Shown here in pieces: positions 25,816-37,061 of a DNA stretch of 64,000 bases. The stretch covers positions 434,001 to 498,000 of the forward strand of contig NW_020290000.1 of NCBI RefSeq assembly GCF_003144195.1. Direction: 5' to 3'. Each line of letters starts with the position of its first letter. Position 1 is the stretch's first letter. The position numbers and the translations under genes were made by a program. This DNA is from Ceraceosorus guamensis. Its lineage: Eukaryota; Basidiomycota; Exobasidiomycetes; Ceraceosorales; Ceraceosoraceae. The notes beneath the pieces were generated by a model. The model saw nothing but the letters and a program-made list of their open reading frames with translations. It ran no database searches and had not been told where the DNA came from.

Positions 25816-27595
25816 ATGTTGACCAAAATGTTCGGCATCGCTCTTGCATTGGGACTATCGATGGCCATTCCCGCCACGGCGCAAGGCGCTCTGGATGGAC
25901 AATGCGTCAGTCTGCAAGGCAGTGTCCAGTGCCCAAGCTTCCAGGATGCATGTGAGTGGAGTTGAATGGTCAGAATTGCTCATCACGACGTGGCTTCGGG
26001 CCCTGTGACGACGACCATCTCCATATCGCTGACGCTGCCATCGCTTGCTTTCCGCAGACATCAATCCTCAAAATCTCTCGTCAGCTTGGCCTTGGTTTGC
26101 CAGCGTTACCAACGTGACGACGTTCGACCAGCAATTTGCAGCGTATTTCACCGACCCCAACCGCTTCCTCGCTGAGAAGCTCGGGCGCCAACTTGCGTGC
26201 AACCGGACCGCAGCGCTGAACACCACACTGCAGTACGAGCGAACGATACTCTGTGGCCAGTTCTCACAGATCTCCTACAGCGCCCAGTGCAATGTCGCCA
26301 ACCGCGCGGACCCCATCATGGTGTGCCAGGACACGTGCCTGACATACTCTGCTGCACAGAGTGACATCGTTCAGAACCCGGCGATTTGCACACCGGACGC
26401 AAATCTCACGTCCGCACGCAATGCAACCAGGTACAACACGTTGCAGCGCGACTACGTCACATGCACCGATTGGACCTCGCTAGTGTCGACCAACAACCAA
26501 ACCTGCGTGGAGGGTGCCGCCAATGAAGGCAACTGCGGATTTGGCCCGGGTATCAGCAATCAACTCTGCGCTGCTTGCGATCCTAGTGGCAATCGCACCG
26601 TTCCTGCGTGCTGCTATGCCAACAACACCGCACTGTCTGGATGTGCGTCTTATGGTCACCCAGGTGCCGCTGCAATTATCCCTACGACTTCCGTCGGCAC
26701 CGCCATGGCTTCTCCCACTGCATCGTCCTCCTCGTCAGCACCATCATCTAATCCTAGCGGTGCCGGTAGTGCTGGAGCGGACCAAGCAGGCAGCAGCAGC
26801 GAAGGCACGGGCCTGAGTCGCGGTGGCCTCGCTGGTCTCATCGTTGGCGTTATCATTGGTGCTTTAGTCCTCGGCGGATTAGCTGTCTTTGCCCTCTTGG
26901 GCCGCAAACGTCGCAACGAGTCCGGCGCTGCTGGTGTCTATCCTGGTGCGGCCGGCGAGAAGCCTTGGCACTCGGAAGATGGTTTGAGTCGCGACGCTGC
27001 GGGCAGTCCTTCAGCTGGCGACAAGAGCCCAGCGGGCCGACCATCGCTTGGAGGAGCGGCCGCGGGCGCAGGATTTGGTGCCGCTGGCGCTGCTGCCGCT
27101 GCTGGCGCAGCCGCAAGGAGCGAAAATGATGCAGCAGACCCCAACCGACCCATCAGTGGTGTCACTACCAGCAGCGGTACCGATGGTCGCGGTACCACGG
27201 TCGCTTCCGCAAGAGATCAGTACACTGGTCAGGAAATTTTCCCTGGAGAGGATGTCATCGCCGTCTACCCATATAATGCCTCTCTGAACGACGAGCTTAC
27301 CCTCGAGCCCGATCAGCGCATAACCATCGTCAGATTGTACGACGACGGCTGGGCACTGGGACGAGCTGCCGATGGTCAAGAGGGCGCTCTGCCCCTCGTA
27401 TGTGTCAGCTCCACCAAGGGTGAGATCCCACGCATTGGTGGTGGATCCTCCGGCACCGGCACTGGTACCGGCACAGAAACTGAGAACGAGTCTGGAAACG
27501 AGGCCTTCACGAGCGGCGCCAGCGTCGATGGCGCGGTCACTGCCGACGAAGGCGGTTTCACTTCTGATGCAAGTCGTGTCCAGGGCCGCCGATAG
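25816..27595 (+). CDS. Single-pass membrane protein with Cys-rich ectodomain and C-terminal SH3 (Fus1-like layout)
   Basis: Two exons (25816-25951, 26058-27595; 106-nt GTGAGT...CGCAG intron) give 557 residues. A signal peptide (MLTKMFGIALALGLSMAIPA) is followed by an extracellular part of about 230 residues with many Cys and N-x-S/T sites. A Ser/Gly/Ala stem and one transmembrane helix (GGLAGLIVGVIIGALVLGGL) with a basic stop-transfer RKRRN come next. The cytoplasmic part has an Ala/Gly-rich linker (around 27050-27115) and an SH3 domain with the landmark residues AVYPYNASLNDELTLEPDQ, VRLYDDGWALGR and GALPLVCV. S. cerevisiae Fus1 has the same order, though its SH3 sequence is diverged; other membrane SH3 proteins such as Sho1 have four helices and do not fit. 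It may be a surface sensor or fusion or polarity scaffold. The ectodomain family was not recognised. Topology is firm; the role is inference. Confidence 0.8.
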
Positions 27596-28430
27596 ATTCG
27601 TCTGGCCCCACGTGACTGTTTATGCGTTTGTGCTCCTTCACACAAGCAGATAGGCCGAGGCGCTTCCACGCTCCTCGATCAGAATCATGTCCTCTCATAT
27701 CTCGTCGCGCCTCCAGAGATGTTAATTACCACTCGTTGGGTGCATACACCTTTTCGAATCCGGAGCATTGCCGTCTATCCCACGGATTCCAAGGCAACTT
27801 TCCCCTCGAACACTCGCTCATACCTTATCGTCATCATCTTCATCGTCGACCCACGCTCACTCTCCCAGACATTTCCCAGCCAAGCTTGTCGCTGCAGAAG
27901 CGCATGCCATGTACGTAGTACCCCTTTCCCACACCCAGAGGCCAGGCTCGCAGACTTGGCTCCTGCATTGAATACCTTTTGCACTCATGCTGGCTTGCGT
28001 ATTTGTTGTCGTGCACGCGATGGACGGGAGGTAGGCAAGTACCGGTGGTCGCTGCATGTATGTCCAAGATCTGTACAGCTCGGTAAACGTGCGGACGTCG
28101 ATGATCTAGCCAAGCACGTCCAGAAGACATGAAGATCACCCGCTCGACGTTCGGTGGAGCAAGTGATGGCGCGCCAAGCTTGTAAGGGAGTCGCTCCGTC
28201 ATGCAATCATCCACGACCACCAGCTGTTGTGACTGCGGAGCCCCGCATTCGTGATTCGTGATGCACACATACTTACACTCAAGAGGTACACTCTTCAGCC
28301 GCCATCGAGCGAAATCGTACACCGGAACGTGGAGCGACGTGCCTGTCCGCCGGGGGGGCATACACGCCAGCACAATGCTTTTGTCTGTTTGCTTTGGGTG
28401 TTCTAGCTGCGACCTTTTCGGTGATCTGAG

Positions 28431-28469
28431 AGACGTGCATCGCTCCCTTCAGACGTGCATCGCTCCCTT
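28431..28469. repeat. Tandem duplication of a 20-bp unit
   Basis: Two adjacent copies of AGACGTGCATCGCTCCCTT(C) are identical over 19 bases. This looks like a recent local slip. Confidence 0.8.
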
Positions 28470-29367
28470 GCCCCTCTGCGCATCACATTCATCGGTAATC
28501 TCGCGGTCGTGGTGGGGAAATCAAGAACCAGACCTGAAGAGCTTGGCTTTCCTGCGCTTAATGATGCTGGATCGGTCTCTACAGACGAGTTACACTTGAC
28601 AAAAGAGGGGTGCATGGAGGAGCATCGAGGGGAGAAACAACCAAAAGCTTGGCTGCTTCTTCACACGAGGGATAGGCCGGGTCTTACAGCTCGGACTTCT
28701 CGCAAGAGCAGCAAGCAGCCTTCGCTCGCGACTCGGACTGAGCGCGGAGCCCCGCAATGTGTGTGCGTCACCGAGCATCCGCTCCGACATGACGCCTGCT
28801 TCGACGCACCGCACATGCATGCGACGCAACCTCCTAGCATTCGGATTGCATCTCTTGAGAGAGTCACGAGTAGAGAGCAAGGACCATGAATCCGAGTTGA
28901 GGCAGCACGAGCGTGAATTGCTGCCCTGCATCTTGCCACGAGGCAGAGTGAGAGGGATAAGAGCGTCTCTGCTGCATCCCAGTCGACTGTGATGCGGGTA
29001 TGCACTCACACGCTTCTGCGACTGACGAGGGTGCGTACCGGCGCGGCACAGTCACGAGTGCTCCATGACTTCGCCGGCATTGCGGGCCTAATCCTACCAG
29101 CCCTCCGTGTCCACATGTCACTACAACTAAACAAGATGCATACAGCACTACTCGGCGGCGGGTCTGGGGATGCTGAAAGGGTTTCAAGAGATTCCCGAGA
29201 TGTCATGTCGTCAAACCTAGATTCGGGGATGCCGTACAGCAGAAGCGTCTTGATGCTACCGTGACGCCGTCGGTGCAGCTACCACATTCGAAATGCTCCT
29301 CACGGATGGATGGTGGGCAAGAGGGATGCAGAGGACGAAGCTCTTGTGAAGCATGCACATCGATGCC

Positions 29368-29374
29368 TATAAAT
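29368..29374 (+). promoter_or_regulatory. TATA box of the GH43-like gene
   Basis: TATAAAT lies 133 bases before the ATG at 29501, a plausible core-promoter distance in basidiomycetes. It is the cleanest TATA box in the window, which suits a regulated secreted enzyme. Confidence 0.5.
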
Positions 29375-29500
29375 GGAAGCCCTTCCGAAACCGTTAGCTC
29401 CTCGTACATCCAGGAACACCAATCTGATTCGGTATCAGCAATCTCCTTTCCCACATCTCACTCACTAATTTGGCCCACTGCAGCAGCAGCAGCAACCGCG

Positions 29501-30680
29501 ATGCATTTCTCTCTTGCTAGCATCACTGCCTGCTTGGCTCTGGTAGCCAGCACTCGCGTCTCTGCCGCTCCCACCAGCTCCTCGTCACCTTCCACGCTAT
29601 CTTCAAGGGCGGAAGCCAAAGTAGGCTACCTCGCCAGCAACTTCTTGGGCGGTAACGTGCAATCCGTCTACTTTTCCTTGTCTCGTGGCAATGATGCGCT
29701 GAGCTTCAGGATGCTAAATGGTGGTCAGCCCGTCTTGACGCCAGCTTCTGGGCAAGGTACGGGTGGTGCTAGAGACCCTTACCTCGTGGCTAGTCCCGAT
29801 GGCAAGACGTTCTGGCAGATCGCCACGGACTTGGTAAGTCGAGGTATGCTTCATCGATGCTGCTGGCGCGGAGCTGACTGGACACGATGCTCTGCAGGAC
29901 ATCGGTAAGACAACTTGGGGAGACGCTGTGCGCACCGGCAGCCGAGCGATCTACGTCTGGACCTCCACGAACCTCGTGGATTGGTCCCCAAGCGAGCTTG
30001 TCAATGGTGCGTCGAAGGCTCATCATAGCTTGCTCTGCCCGTGTATGATATGCTGACGGTGCCCCCGGCATCCGTTCGGTACAGTCGAAGACGCTACGGC
30101 AGGCATGGTGTGGGCACCAAGCGCGCACTACAACTCTGCGACTCAAGAGTACACCGTCTTTTGGTCCTCTCGTTTCTATGCTGAGAACGACCCTGACCAC
30201 AAGGGTGCGGTCGTCCGCGAGGACACCATCCGCTACGCGACCACGAAGGACTTCAAGACGTTCAGTGCGCCCAAGAACTACCTGGATGCCACGCCTTTCA
30301 TCGATCAAGAATTCCTTCCGCTCGACAATGGAGGATGGGCGCGCTTCTTGAAGAATGAGAGCAGCAGCGTCGTGACGTGGCAAACGACATCGGATACCAG
30401 TCTGCTCTCCTCCGATTGGCAGGATCATGGAGCAGTGACGACCGCTGCTCGTGAAGGACCTGCAGCATTCCACGACAACAACGATGCCAGCCTCATTCAC
30501 CTCTGGCTCGACGATTTTAGCGGACCTGGAAGGTATTTGCCCTACTCCACAAAGAGCGTCACCGCTGGTCCATGGGCGCAAGACAATGCACCCAACTTCC
30601 CGAACAACCTTCGACATGGCTCTGTCATCCAGCTGAACCAACAACAGTACGACGCACTGAGTCAGAAGTGGCCAGCTTGA
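29501..30680 (+). CDS. Secreted glycoside hydrolase, GH43-like five-bladed beta-propeller
   Basis: Three exons (29501-29833, 29898-30006, 30085-30680; introns of 64 and 78 nt) give 345 residues. A signal peptide (MHFSLASITACLALVASTRV) is followed by a propeller with the three acidic residues expected in clan GH-F: Asp in GGARDPYLVA (about 93, base), Asp in FIDQEFL (pKa modulator), and Glu in AAREGPAAF (about 270, acid). Phrases such as QIATDLDIGKTTWGDAV, YVWTSTNLVDWSPSEL and GMVWAPSAHYN match the arabinanase/arabinofuranosidase-like subgroup. It should cleave arabinose- or xylose-containing plant polysaccharides outside the cell; the precise substrate cannot be read. Length suits a single catalytic domain with no carbohydrate-binding module. 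A TATA box precedes it. The family call is confident, the specificity is not. Confidence 0.88.
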
Positions 30681-31460
30681 GACGCAAATGGTCGAAATGT
30701 CTCCAAACTGCTTCATTGTGATTTGATTTGCACCTGTCATCGTAGCTTCCGACGCATAATAATGCAGCGCTGATCAGCTACTCTTTCCCTGCTGAAAGCG
30801 ATGAGATTCATACGTGCCGCTTCCATGGCACACGTGGTCTGGCTGGAGGTCATCGACGTGAGAGCCAGCGCTCAACGAAACGCGGAAGCAAACAGCGACC
30901 GGGCCGCTCCGCTTGCGGGCTTGTGTATTTGCTGCGCAAGGTTCTCGAGAAATGAGTCGGCAAGGGCCCTGTCCAGCCGTCGCAGCTCGGCAGAAGCCCC
31001 ATTGCCTAGCTTATTGATGGCGACGATGCTGATTGACAGTCGCGGTCACGAGTGTCTCTGTTCCAAATCGGGTCGACGCGAGGGTCATGTGAGTCATTAT
31101 GGGTGGAAGCCGATTCGCTGTGCTAAGCCGATACGGTATAGTCACGCATGTAGGTCTATATACGTTTACTACTCAGCAGAGTAGTCTGTACGGTGTAAGC
31201 ATCCTAGCATCTGCTTATCAAACATGCAGAAGATCCCACTCGCGCTTGACGAGTGTCAAAGTCTTTGATTGTGTTGTGCTGCGCAAGACCTCGATCGCCT
31301 CATTCCTATTTTTGAATCACTGATTCGCCGGTAGCTCAATCAAGTCTGAGCACACTCTGCTGACTACGCCTCTTCTGACACTCACACAGGTGCAGCGCAA
31401 GTGCGCCTCGCCGGCCTGACTGTCTACGCCGTCCCATGCTGCCCATGGTACATCTCTATG

Positions 31461-31491
<31 letters not shown>

Positions 31492-32962
31492 GTAGCTTTC
31501 TGTGCGCTCGCCGTCGACCGCGGCCAACGCACCCCACGGCGCGCCGGACTCGTGACCGCCCGCCGTTCTCAAATGTCGGACCTGCATCCGCATTTTCGTC
31601 ATTTGTCCCTTATTGTTGCGCCTCAAGCTGGGCACTGATCAAAGGCTTCGACTCGATGATCGAACTTGTGACTCGTGATTGGTACGGAGACTCGGAAGTG
31701 CAGAATGAAGTAGTTCGGAGGTGGAAGGATGAATAGGCGCGGGTGCGACATGCGTTGGCTAATTGATACTCGTTTTGGATGCGGGGAGATTTTGAAGCCG
31801 TTCATTCATTGTTCATACACCATGCACGAGTCCACGCGCGTGCTCGCGCCTCGTCGATGAATACTCTGAGGATCTAGCTGTCAGGAATCAAGAACAAAGC
31901 TGATCGGACTTGGATTGATGACTGTGATCTCTTGATTGTGACGGTGAGCGATTGTGAAATCGTATGTGAATGCGTCACAATCACGAGTTTGAGTAGCTAC
32001 CAATTCTGATTCAAGAGTCGTGAGTATACATGTGGCCTTGTAGGTGAGGACCCGCAATTCGTCTTTTAGCGTAGTTTATTTTGTTTTATGTGCGGTCGGT
32101 ACCTTAGCGAGCTAATCACGAAGGCGCATTGTGATTGAAGATTTGCGGTCAACTTTGACTGCATTGCATGGGTGTGCGGTACACTTTGTACGTACAGCCA
32201 GCTATAGGAGAGTGCGTGTGAGCGGTCACGCTGCCCACGCATCATCGGCAACCACAAGTCCGGAGTTGCTGCTGAAGTCACGACGAGTCTGCAGTGACTG
32301 CAGCAATCTCGCCCACGTCACAACATCCGTGGCTGTTGCAGCACGACGCGGGGTGGGGAAGGGCTCGAGCGCGCTTGGGCTGTCTGTCAGCTTGCGTTGC
32401 GTATTCGTGATTCACATTGTGATTGCAGCGCTATTATTGATGCTCGACGCTTGACCGAGTCGCGAGTGTGAATCACGAATCAGAATGGCAATGATAAATG
32501 GCAATCGACGCGCCGTCGGCTTCCAGATATATACTTATTCGCGATGGACCTGGTAAGCCACGGATCGCGAACGTAGCCCACAGTCCAGCAATCCTACCTC
32601 TTGATTTGTGCATGTATACACTCAACACTCACGAAGCTCATCAACCTCGACGTCCGAACTCAGCCTTTCCTCCCAATATCAGCGCGACGAGCCACTCAAG
32701 GAGTTACTGCTCTTCTTCCCGCCCTCACTCCTCCCCACCTTGCCTCACTGCCTTCCAAACATGACCCCTGGACCACGTTCTCTGCCATCATAAGTGCGAC
32801 GAGTCTCGAAGTGCAGATCACCCCGCTCCCAATGCCATAAGGCGTCAGCGCGACTAGGAAATCGCAAGTCAGCCTTGAAAACAGCGTGGACCGCTCTTCT
32901 CAAGGCACAGCTCTTACACCTGCAGTGACCAAACAGGTCTTTGCTGTAACAGCTGATACAAC
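30681..32962. other. Intergenic, no gene recognised
   Basis: This stretch contains a TA / TATG microsatellite (31461-31494) and two good copies of the dispersed motif (32403-32415 and, inverted, 32470-32481) separated by about 55 bases. It presumably includes the promoter of the gene at 32963. Nothing coding was recognised. Confidence 0.5.
31461..31494. repeat. (TA)n(TATG)n microsatellite
   Basis: About nine TA dinucleotides pass into four TATG units. Confidence 0.85.
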
Positions 32963-35450
32963 ATGCGCGCCCTCTTCCGTCGTCCTTCTGAGCAGCGACA
33001 CGACGTCGCCGGCGGTCGCATAGGCGGCTACGCCGAACCAGAAGATTTGTCGTATGCTCAAGCGATAGCAGCCCGCGGAATCGGCTCTTCCAGGGACTCG
33101 AATGGGGCAGCCCTCGCATCCAGTCGTCTGAGATCCAGCTTCGATGGCTTGTCTGGCGGAGCGCACATTGGAGGCATGCCGCCACCTGCACGTCCTGCCT
33201 CGAGCTCGCAGGTGTTGGGTGAGACTAGGAAGGCAAAGGTGCTAGGACTGGGAAGCAAAAGAGAAAAGACGAGGAGACGGATGGATCTCTTTGGCAGGAA
33301 GAATGCTGACGCGGGTATGGACAAAGGTGGCGCGGAGGGTGAGTACCGAGGACTCGTACCCCAGCTCGTGCAATGAGGCGCCGGAATTGCGATCTGCCAG
33401 CACACTGACCCATCGCGCTCTCTTACGATTGCACGCAGGTGCCCAGTCCAAAGAGCCACTCGATGACACGCTTTCCGAAGCCCAATGGCGTACGGATCGT
33501 GCTTTGGCCGAGGAGGCACGGACGTGGCGAGGGTCTACACGGCGATCTGTGGATCGAGAGCCAATTGTGGTGATGGGGAAAGTAATGTCGGATTCCGGCA
33601 AAGTTCCAAAGGCTTCCGTCGTCCCCTCGAGAAACGATACCTCTGCGCCCCATTCACCCGTACCCTCACCTGACCCACGACTGAGCCGCGGTATGGCCAC
33701 GAGTGGCCTAGTCCGACCATGGGACCAAAACGCGGCGCCGCACATTGATATGGCCAAGACGAGCAGCTCATCCAGTGCCTCGAGTAGCACTCACACTCAC
33801 ACTGCAGCGCGCGCAAATACCGGCCGTCGAGCTCCACCACCTCCCTTGACCCAAATTTTTACAGACGGTCCGATGTTTGGGAATGGTCTAGCACCTCCGC
33901 ATCGTCCTTCAGCATCAGTCTCTCTACCCCACTCTCCTGTCGAAAGTTCCAGGTCTGCCCGGTCACCTTCACGCCAACGATCCATTGGCTCGTATGGAAG
34001 TGCAGACCCGTCTCCTTCACAGAAGCTTCATGCGCGGTCTAGCTCTCAGATGGCCAGCATCCGCTCCCCACTCAGTCCGGGCAGCTTTCGCACCGCCACG
34101 TCTTCGATGATCAGCCCGCTCCCTTCGAGCGCATTATCTGGCCAGTCTGAGCCCATCGATACCACTGCAAGGCTCGCGCAGCAGCTTAACGAACTCGCCA
34201 TCGCGCACGGAGATGGACTGCTCGGAGAGGAAGAATACCGCAAGCTACGCGCTGCAGTCTTTTCGGAGAGCGGTGTCGGCAACCAAGAGGTGCCGCGAGA
34301 GGCGAGATTGGGTAGCTTTGGAGGTCAATTGCAAAAGCGTCCGGTCACTGCAGGCAAGTTTTGACATCGAAGGCAGTCAGATGTTGAGGAATGCAACTGA
34401 TGATTCTCGTCTCCCGCAGAGACGCCCGACTTGGCCTCTATTGACAAGCGCGCAGCGACCGCAGCACCGTCCTTGCGGTCTCAACGCTCGTCGATTGCCA
34501 ACTTTGCAGCGCTGTTCCGAAAGGGTTCTCTGCGCAACCTGCACCCGTCCCATGGGGAAAGCATGAACGTTGATAATTCTGGAGATAGCATAAACGCGCA
34601 AAGTCCTTCGCTCTCTAAACCTCGAAGCATTTGGACTGCTGCAGCCTCGGTTGCTGGCCTATCTAGATCGGACAGCAAGACCCGCAGAGCACCTTCGGAA
34701 GCGGAGCTCGAATCGGAGATCCACAGGGCTCGCTCAGCGCGCACCTTGGGAGGAGTAAACGGCGACGGCATGAGCGCCAAGCAATCAATCACCGGAGCCG
34801 GATCCGGCTCAGTCGCCAGCGCATCTGGCATGCTTACTGGGGACTACGCAGAGAAGGGCGCCAATGAGCTCAAGGCCGAGATGGCAGTAGTCGAAGCGGA
34901 GCAAAAGAAGCTGCTGGAAGCCTTCAACGGATTGGTCCAGACGGCCGTCGGACGATCTGGGCTGGGACACGAACAGCTGCAAAGGGCGCAGAATTCCGCG
35001 TCGCGCGCTCTGAGCCCGGAAAGTTCTAACGGGAGCGGCGACAAGAGTCAACAAGGCACGTGGAACCACTCATTGCTTCGCAAATCATCAACGTCCAGCT
35101 CTGGAAGCAAGTCTCCTGCAAGAAGCAGACGTCGAGGGTTGGGCGACAGCAGTCAGGGAGATCGGGAATCTGCTTACGGGCTGTCTCCCAGCTACCCCCC
35201 ATCTGCTTTCCGGCATGCTGCTCAGCTGCGTGGCAATGGATCGAATGGTGATCACGCTCAGCTCGCTGACGATCTCGACGCCGATATGGGCGATGATCCA
35301 GAAGAGGAAGTGAGCGTGCGCGCGCTTCGGAATGAAATTGTGGATATTGGAAGGCGCAGAGAAGATGTGAGGAGGAGATATGAAGAGAGGCTGGCCTTTC
35401 TGCGCAGCCTCGTGAGAAGTGCGACGCTAAGAGAGGGCTTGCGAAAGTGA
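32963..35450 (+). CDS. Large Ser-rich protein with a SHOCT-like segment and C-terminal coiled coil, unrecognised family
   Basis: Three exons (32963-33338, 33439-34353, 34420-35450) give 773 residues. The first intron is GT-AG (100 nt). The second fits phase only as a GC-AG intron with donor CAG|GCAAGT (66 nt). Most of the protein is Ser/Pro/Arg-rich and predicted disordered. Two ordered islands stand out. One is a short helical hairpin, LAQQLNELAIAHGDGLLGEE followed by EYRKLRAAVF, which resembles the SHOCT oligomerisation motif. The other is a pair of helices near residues 580-620 (ELKAEMAVVEAEQKKLLEAF) with a charged coiled coil at the very end (EIVDIGRRREDVRRRYEERL). The N-terminus MRALFRRPSEQR has no signal peptide. 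I could not assign a function. The coiled coils suggest a scaffold or polarity-related protein, which is inference only. Confidence 0.75.
34354..34419 (+). other. GC-AG intron
   Basis: The donor is CAG|GCAAGT and the acceptor CCCGCAG. Using the nearby GT at 34358 instead would break the reading phase, whereas the GC donor joins VTA to ETPDLASIDK in frame. GC-AG introns are a known minor class. Confidence 0.7.
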
Positions 35451-36216
35451 GGTCGACCCACGTCTACTCTTGGACAGCCGCAGCCTCGTCGTGGCACCCA
35501 TGTCTATATGCTTGCGTTACCTTTGTCAATATATACCCTTATGTCGATTGGCATTCGCGAGCATTGCGACAATCTCAAGCCTATGCTCATCGGTCACATA
35601 TGTAATCGTCGCTATCTCTGCGGCCGCGCGACCACGAGGATCAGGGCAGGACACTTCTTGTCCGAGGGACGGGCGGGAGCTGATGACAGCGAGCGCAAGC
35701 ACAGCAGCCCATTGCGAGATGGCGTGGTGGTGTCATGAACCAGAGGTTTTGCGATATAGCAGACGGGAATTCGCGATTGGCTTTACAAAAGGGATGTGAA
35801 AGAAGCGCGTGCCCGCGAGCAATCTTGAACTGAAGTTCTGCTGCCCTGCCAAAGAAAAGCTACGCTATAACTCTGTACGAGCGCGCGATTGCTACATATA
35901 TACACAGAGCTGACCAAGCGTCGAGTGGAGGCCCGCGGCGACTTTCGCCAGGCACGATCCGGGCCGCCGGGGTTCACTGATATCAGCTGCTGCAGCTCGG
36001 CGGCTGCGCGACAGCTCGCAGTCAAAGCAAGCTTGCCGTGTTTGCATGGATTTCGCAGCTCGCTGCGTATCATATGCCATGCACAAGCACCAATGAAGCA
36101 TTCACGATCACGACTTTTTGCGACTGGAACACATGCTCAACCACCATCCATCGCTCGAGGCGGTCCAACATCTGACTACACTCCAAAGAAATCCAATCGC
36201 TCCTTTCATCTCGGCC
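35451..36216. other. Intergenic / promoter of the 108-residue membrane protein gene
   Basis: No gene was recognised in these 766 bp. Two short AT-rich stretches (ATATATAC near 35531 and ATATATACAC near 35897) could act as core promoter elements. Confidence 0.4.
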
Positions 36217-36712
36217 ATGGCCGCCGCAGTAGTCTTTGCCATTGGTCTTGTCGGCACCTTGCTCGTCACTTCCTCCTCTCGAGCTCTGCGACGGAGAAAG
36301 GCGAAAAAGGCCGGTCTGGATTACCATGCCTTGCAACGCGACAAGATGGGCAGGGCCATAGATCCAAACAATCCCCATAGGCGACTAGGCAAGAACGAAG
36401 AGGTGAGTCGAATGCGCTTGTATGGACTGGGATGCGCCCGCGAACAAAGGTCTCGCTCGGCCTCCCTGTGCCACTGCCACTTGCGGAGTGGGACTGGCCA
36501 GACGTGTGTGCTTTGAGTTTCGGTGGCGTGCTGAGTCACCCTTCTCTCCTTCCCTTGCCTTGGCCTGACAGCGTGCAGTGCTTGAGCATTTCAAGCTGTC
36601 GAGCCAAGAACAAGCAAAATTGGAGCAAGAGCATGGTCCCGTCTTGCCCGGCTACGAGGCCGCACCTCCGCGCTATGTCGACAAAGCGCTTGCCTCTCGA
36701 TCGTCAAATTGA
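36217..36712 (+). CDS. Small single-pass membrane protein, unrecognised
   Basis: Two exons (36217-36402, 36572-36712; 169-nt GTGAGT...GACAG intron) give 108 residues in phase 0. Residues 2-21 are hydrophobic (AAAVVFAIGLVGTLLVTSSS) and are followed by a strong basic cluster (RALRRRKAKK), so the protein should be anchored by its N-terminus with the bulk in the cytosol or matrix. The soluble part is hydrophilic and helical (KLSSQEQAKLEQEHGPVLPG). The start ATG lies in GGCCATGGC, a good context. The family was not recognised. The coding call rests on composition, splice consensus and phase. It converges on the Ras exchange factor gene. Confidence 0.65.
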
Positions 36713-37061
36713 TGTGCCATCAGGTCAATGATCGTTTGACTCCGGGTCATCTATCAGCGCGCAGAGCTAAATCAAATCAATTGGATCGATGCCCTAGAGC
36801 CGACGCTGTATGAAGTACACGAGTAGCCCAATCGGCCACTAAGAGCTAGGATGACATTTGGAGACCAAAGGAAGAAGACCGTGGGTGACAACGTAAGTTG
36901 AGGTATGCACATATGAACGTTGAGTTGAGACGCAACAAATCTGAGTATAGATGGGTGTGGTTAGATGGTGCACCAATTCTGCTGCTCTCAAATCGTGCAG
37001 AACTGCGGTGGTGGAAAGGGGAGAGGGGGGGGGGGGCTCAGCCCCGACAAAGGCAGCCAGA
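36713..37061. other. Convergent spacer with a 12-nt G run
   Basis: This lies between the stops of the small membrane protein gene (+) and the Ras exchange factor gene (-). It contains an uninterrupted G12 tract at 37025-37036. Nothing else is seen. Confidence 0.5.

Larger units (their letters stand above)
27596..29500. other. Intergenic, no gene recognised
   Basis: These 1.9 kb hold a double copy of the dispersed motif (28247-28262, ATTCGTGATTCGTGAT) and a 20-bp direct duplication (28431-28450 and 28451-28469, unit AGACGTGCATCGCTCCCTT). A TATAAAT box lies near the right end. Open frames on both strands are short and of random composition. Confidence 0.5.
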
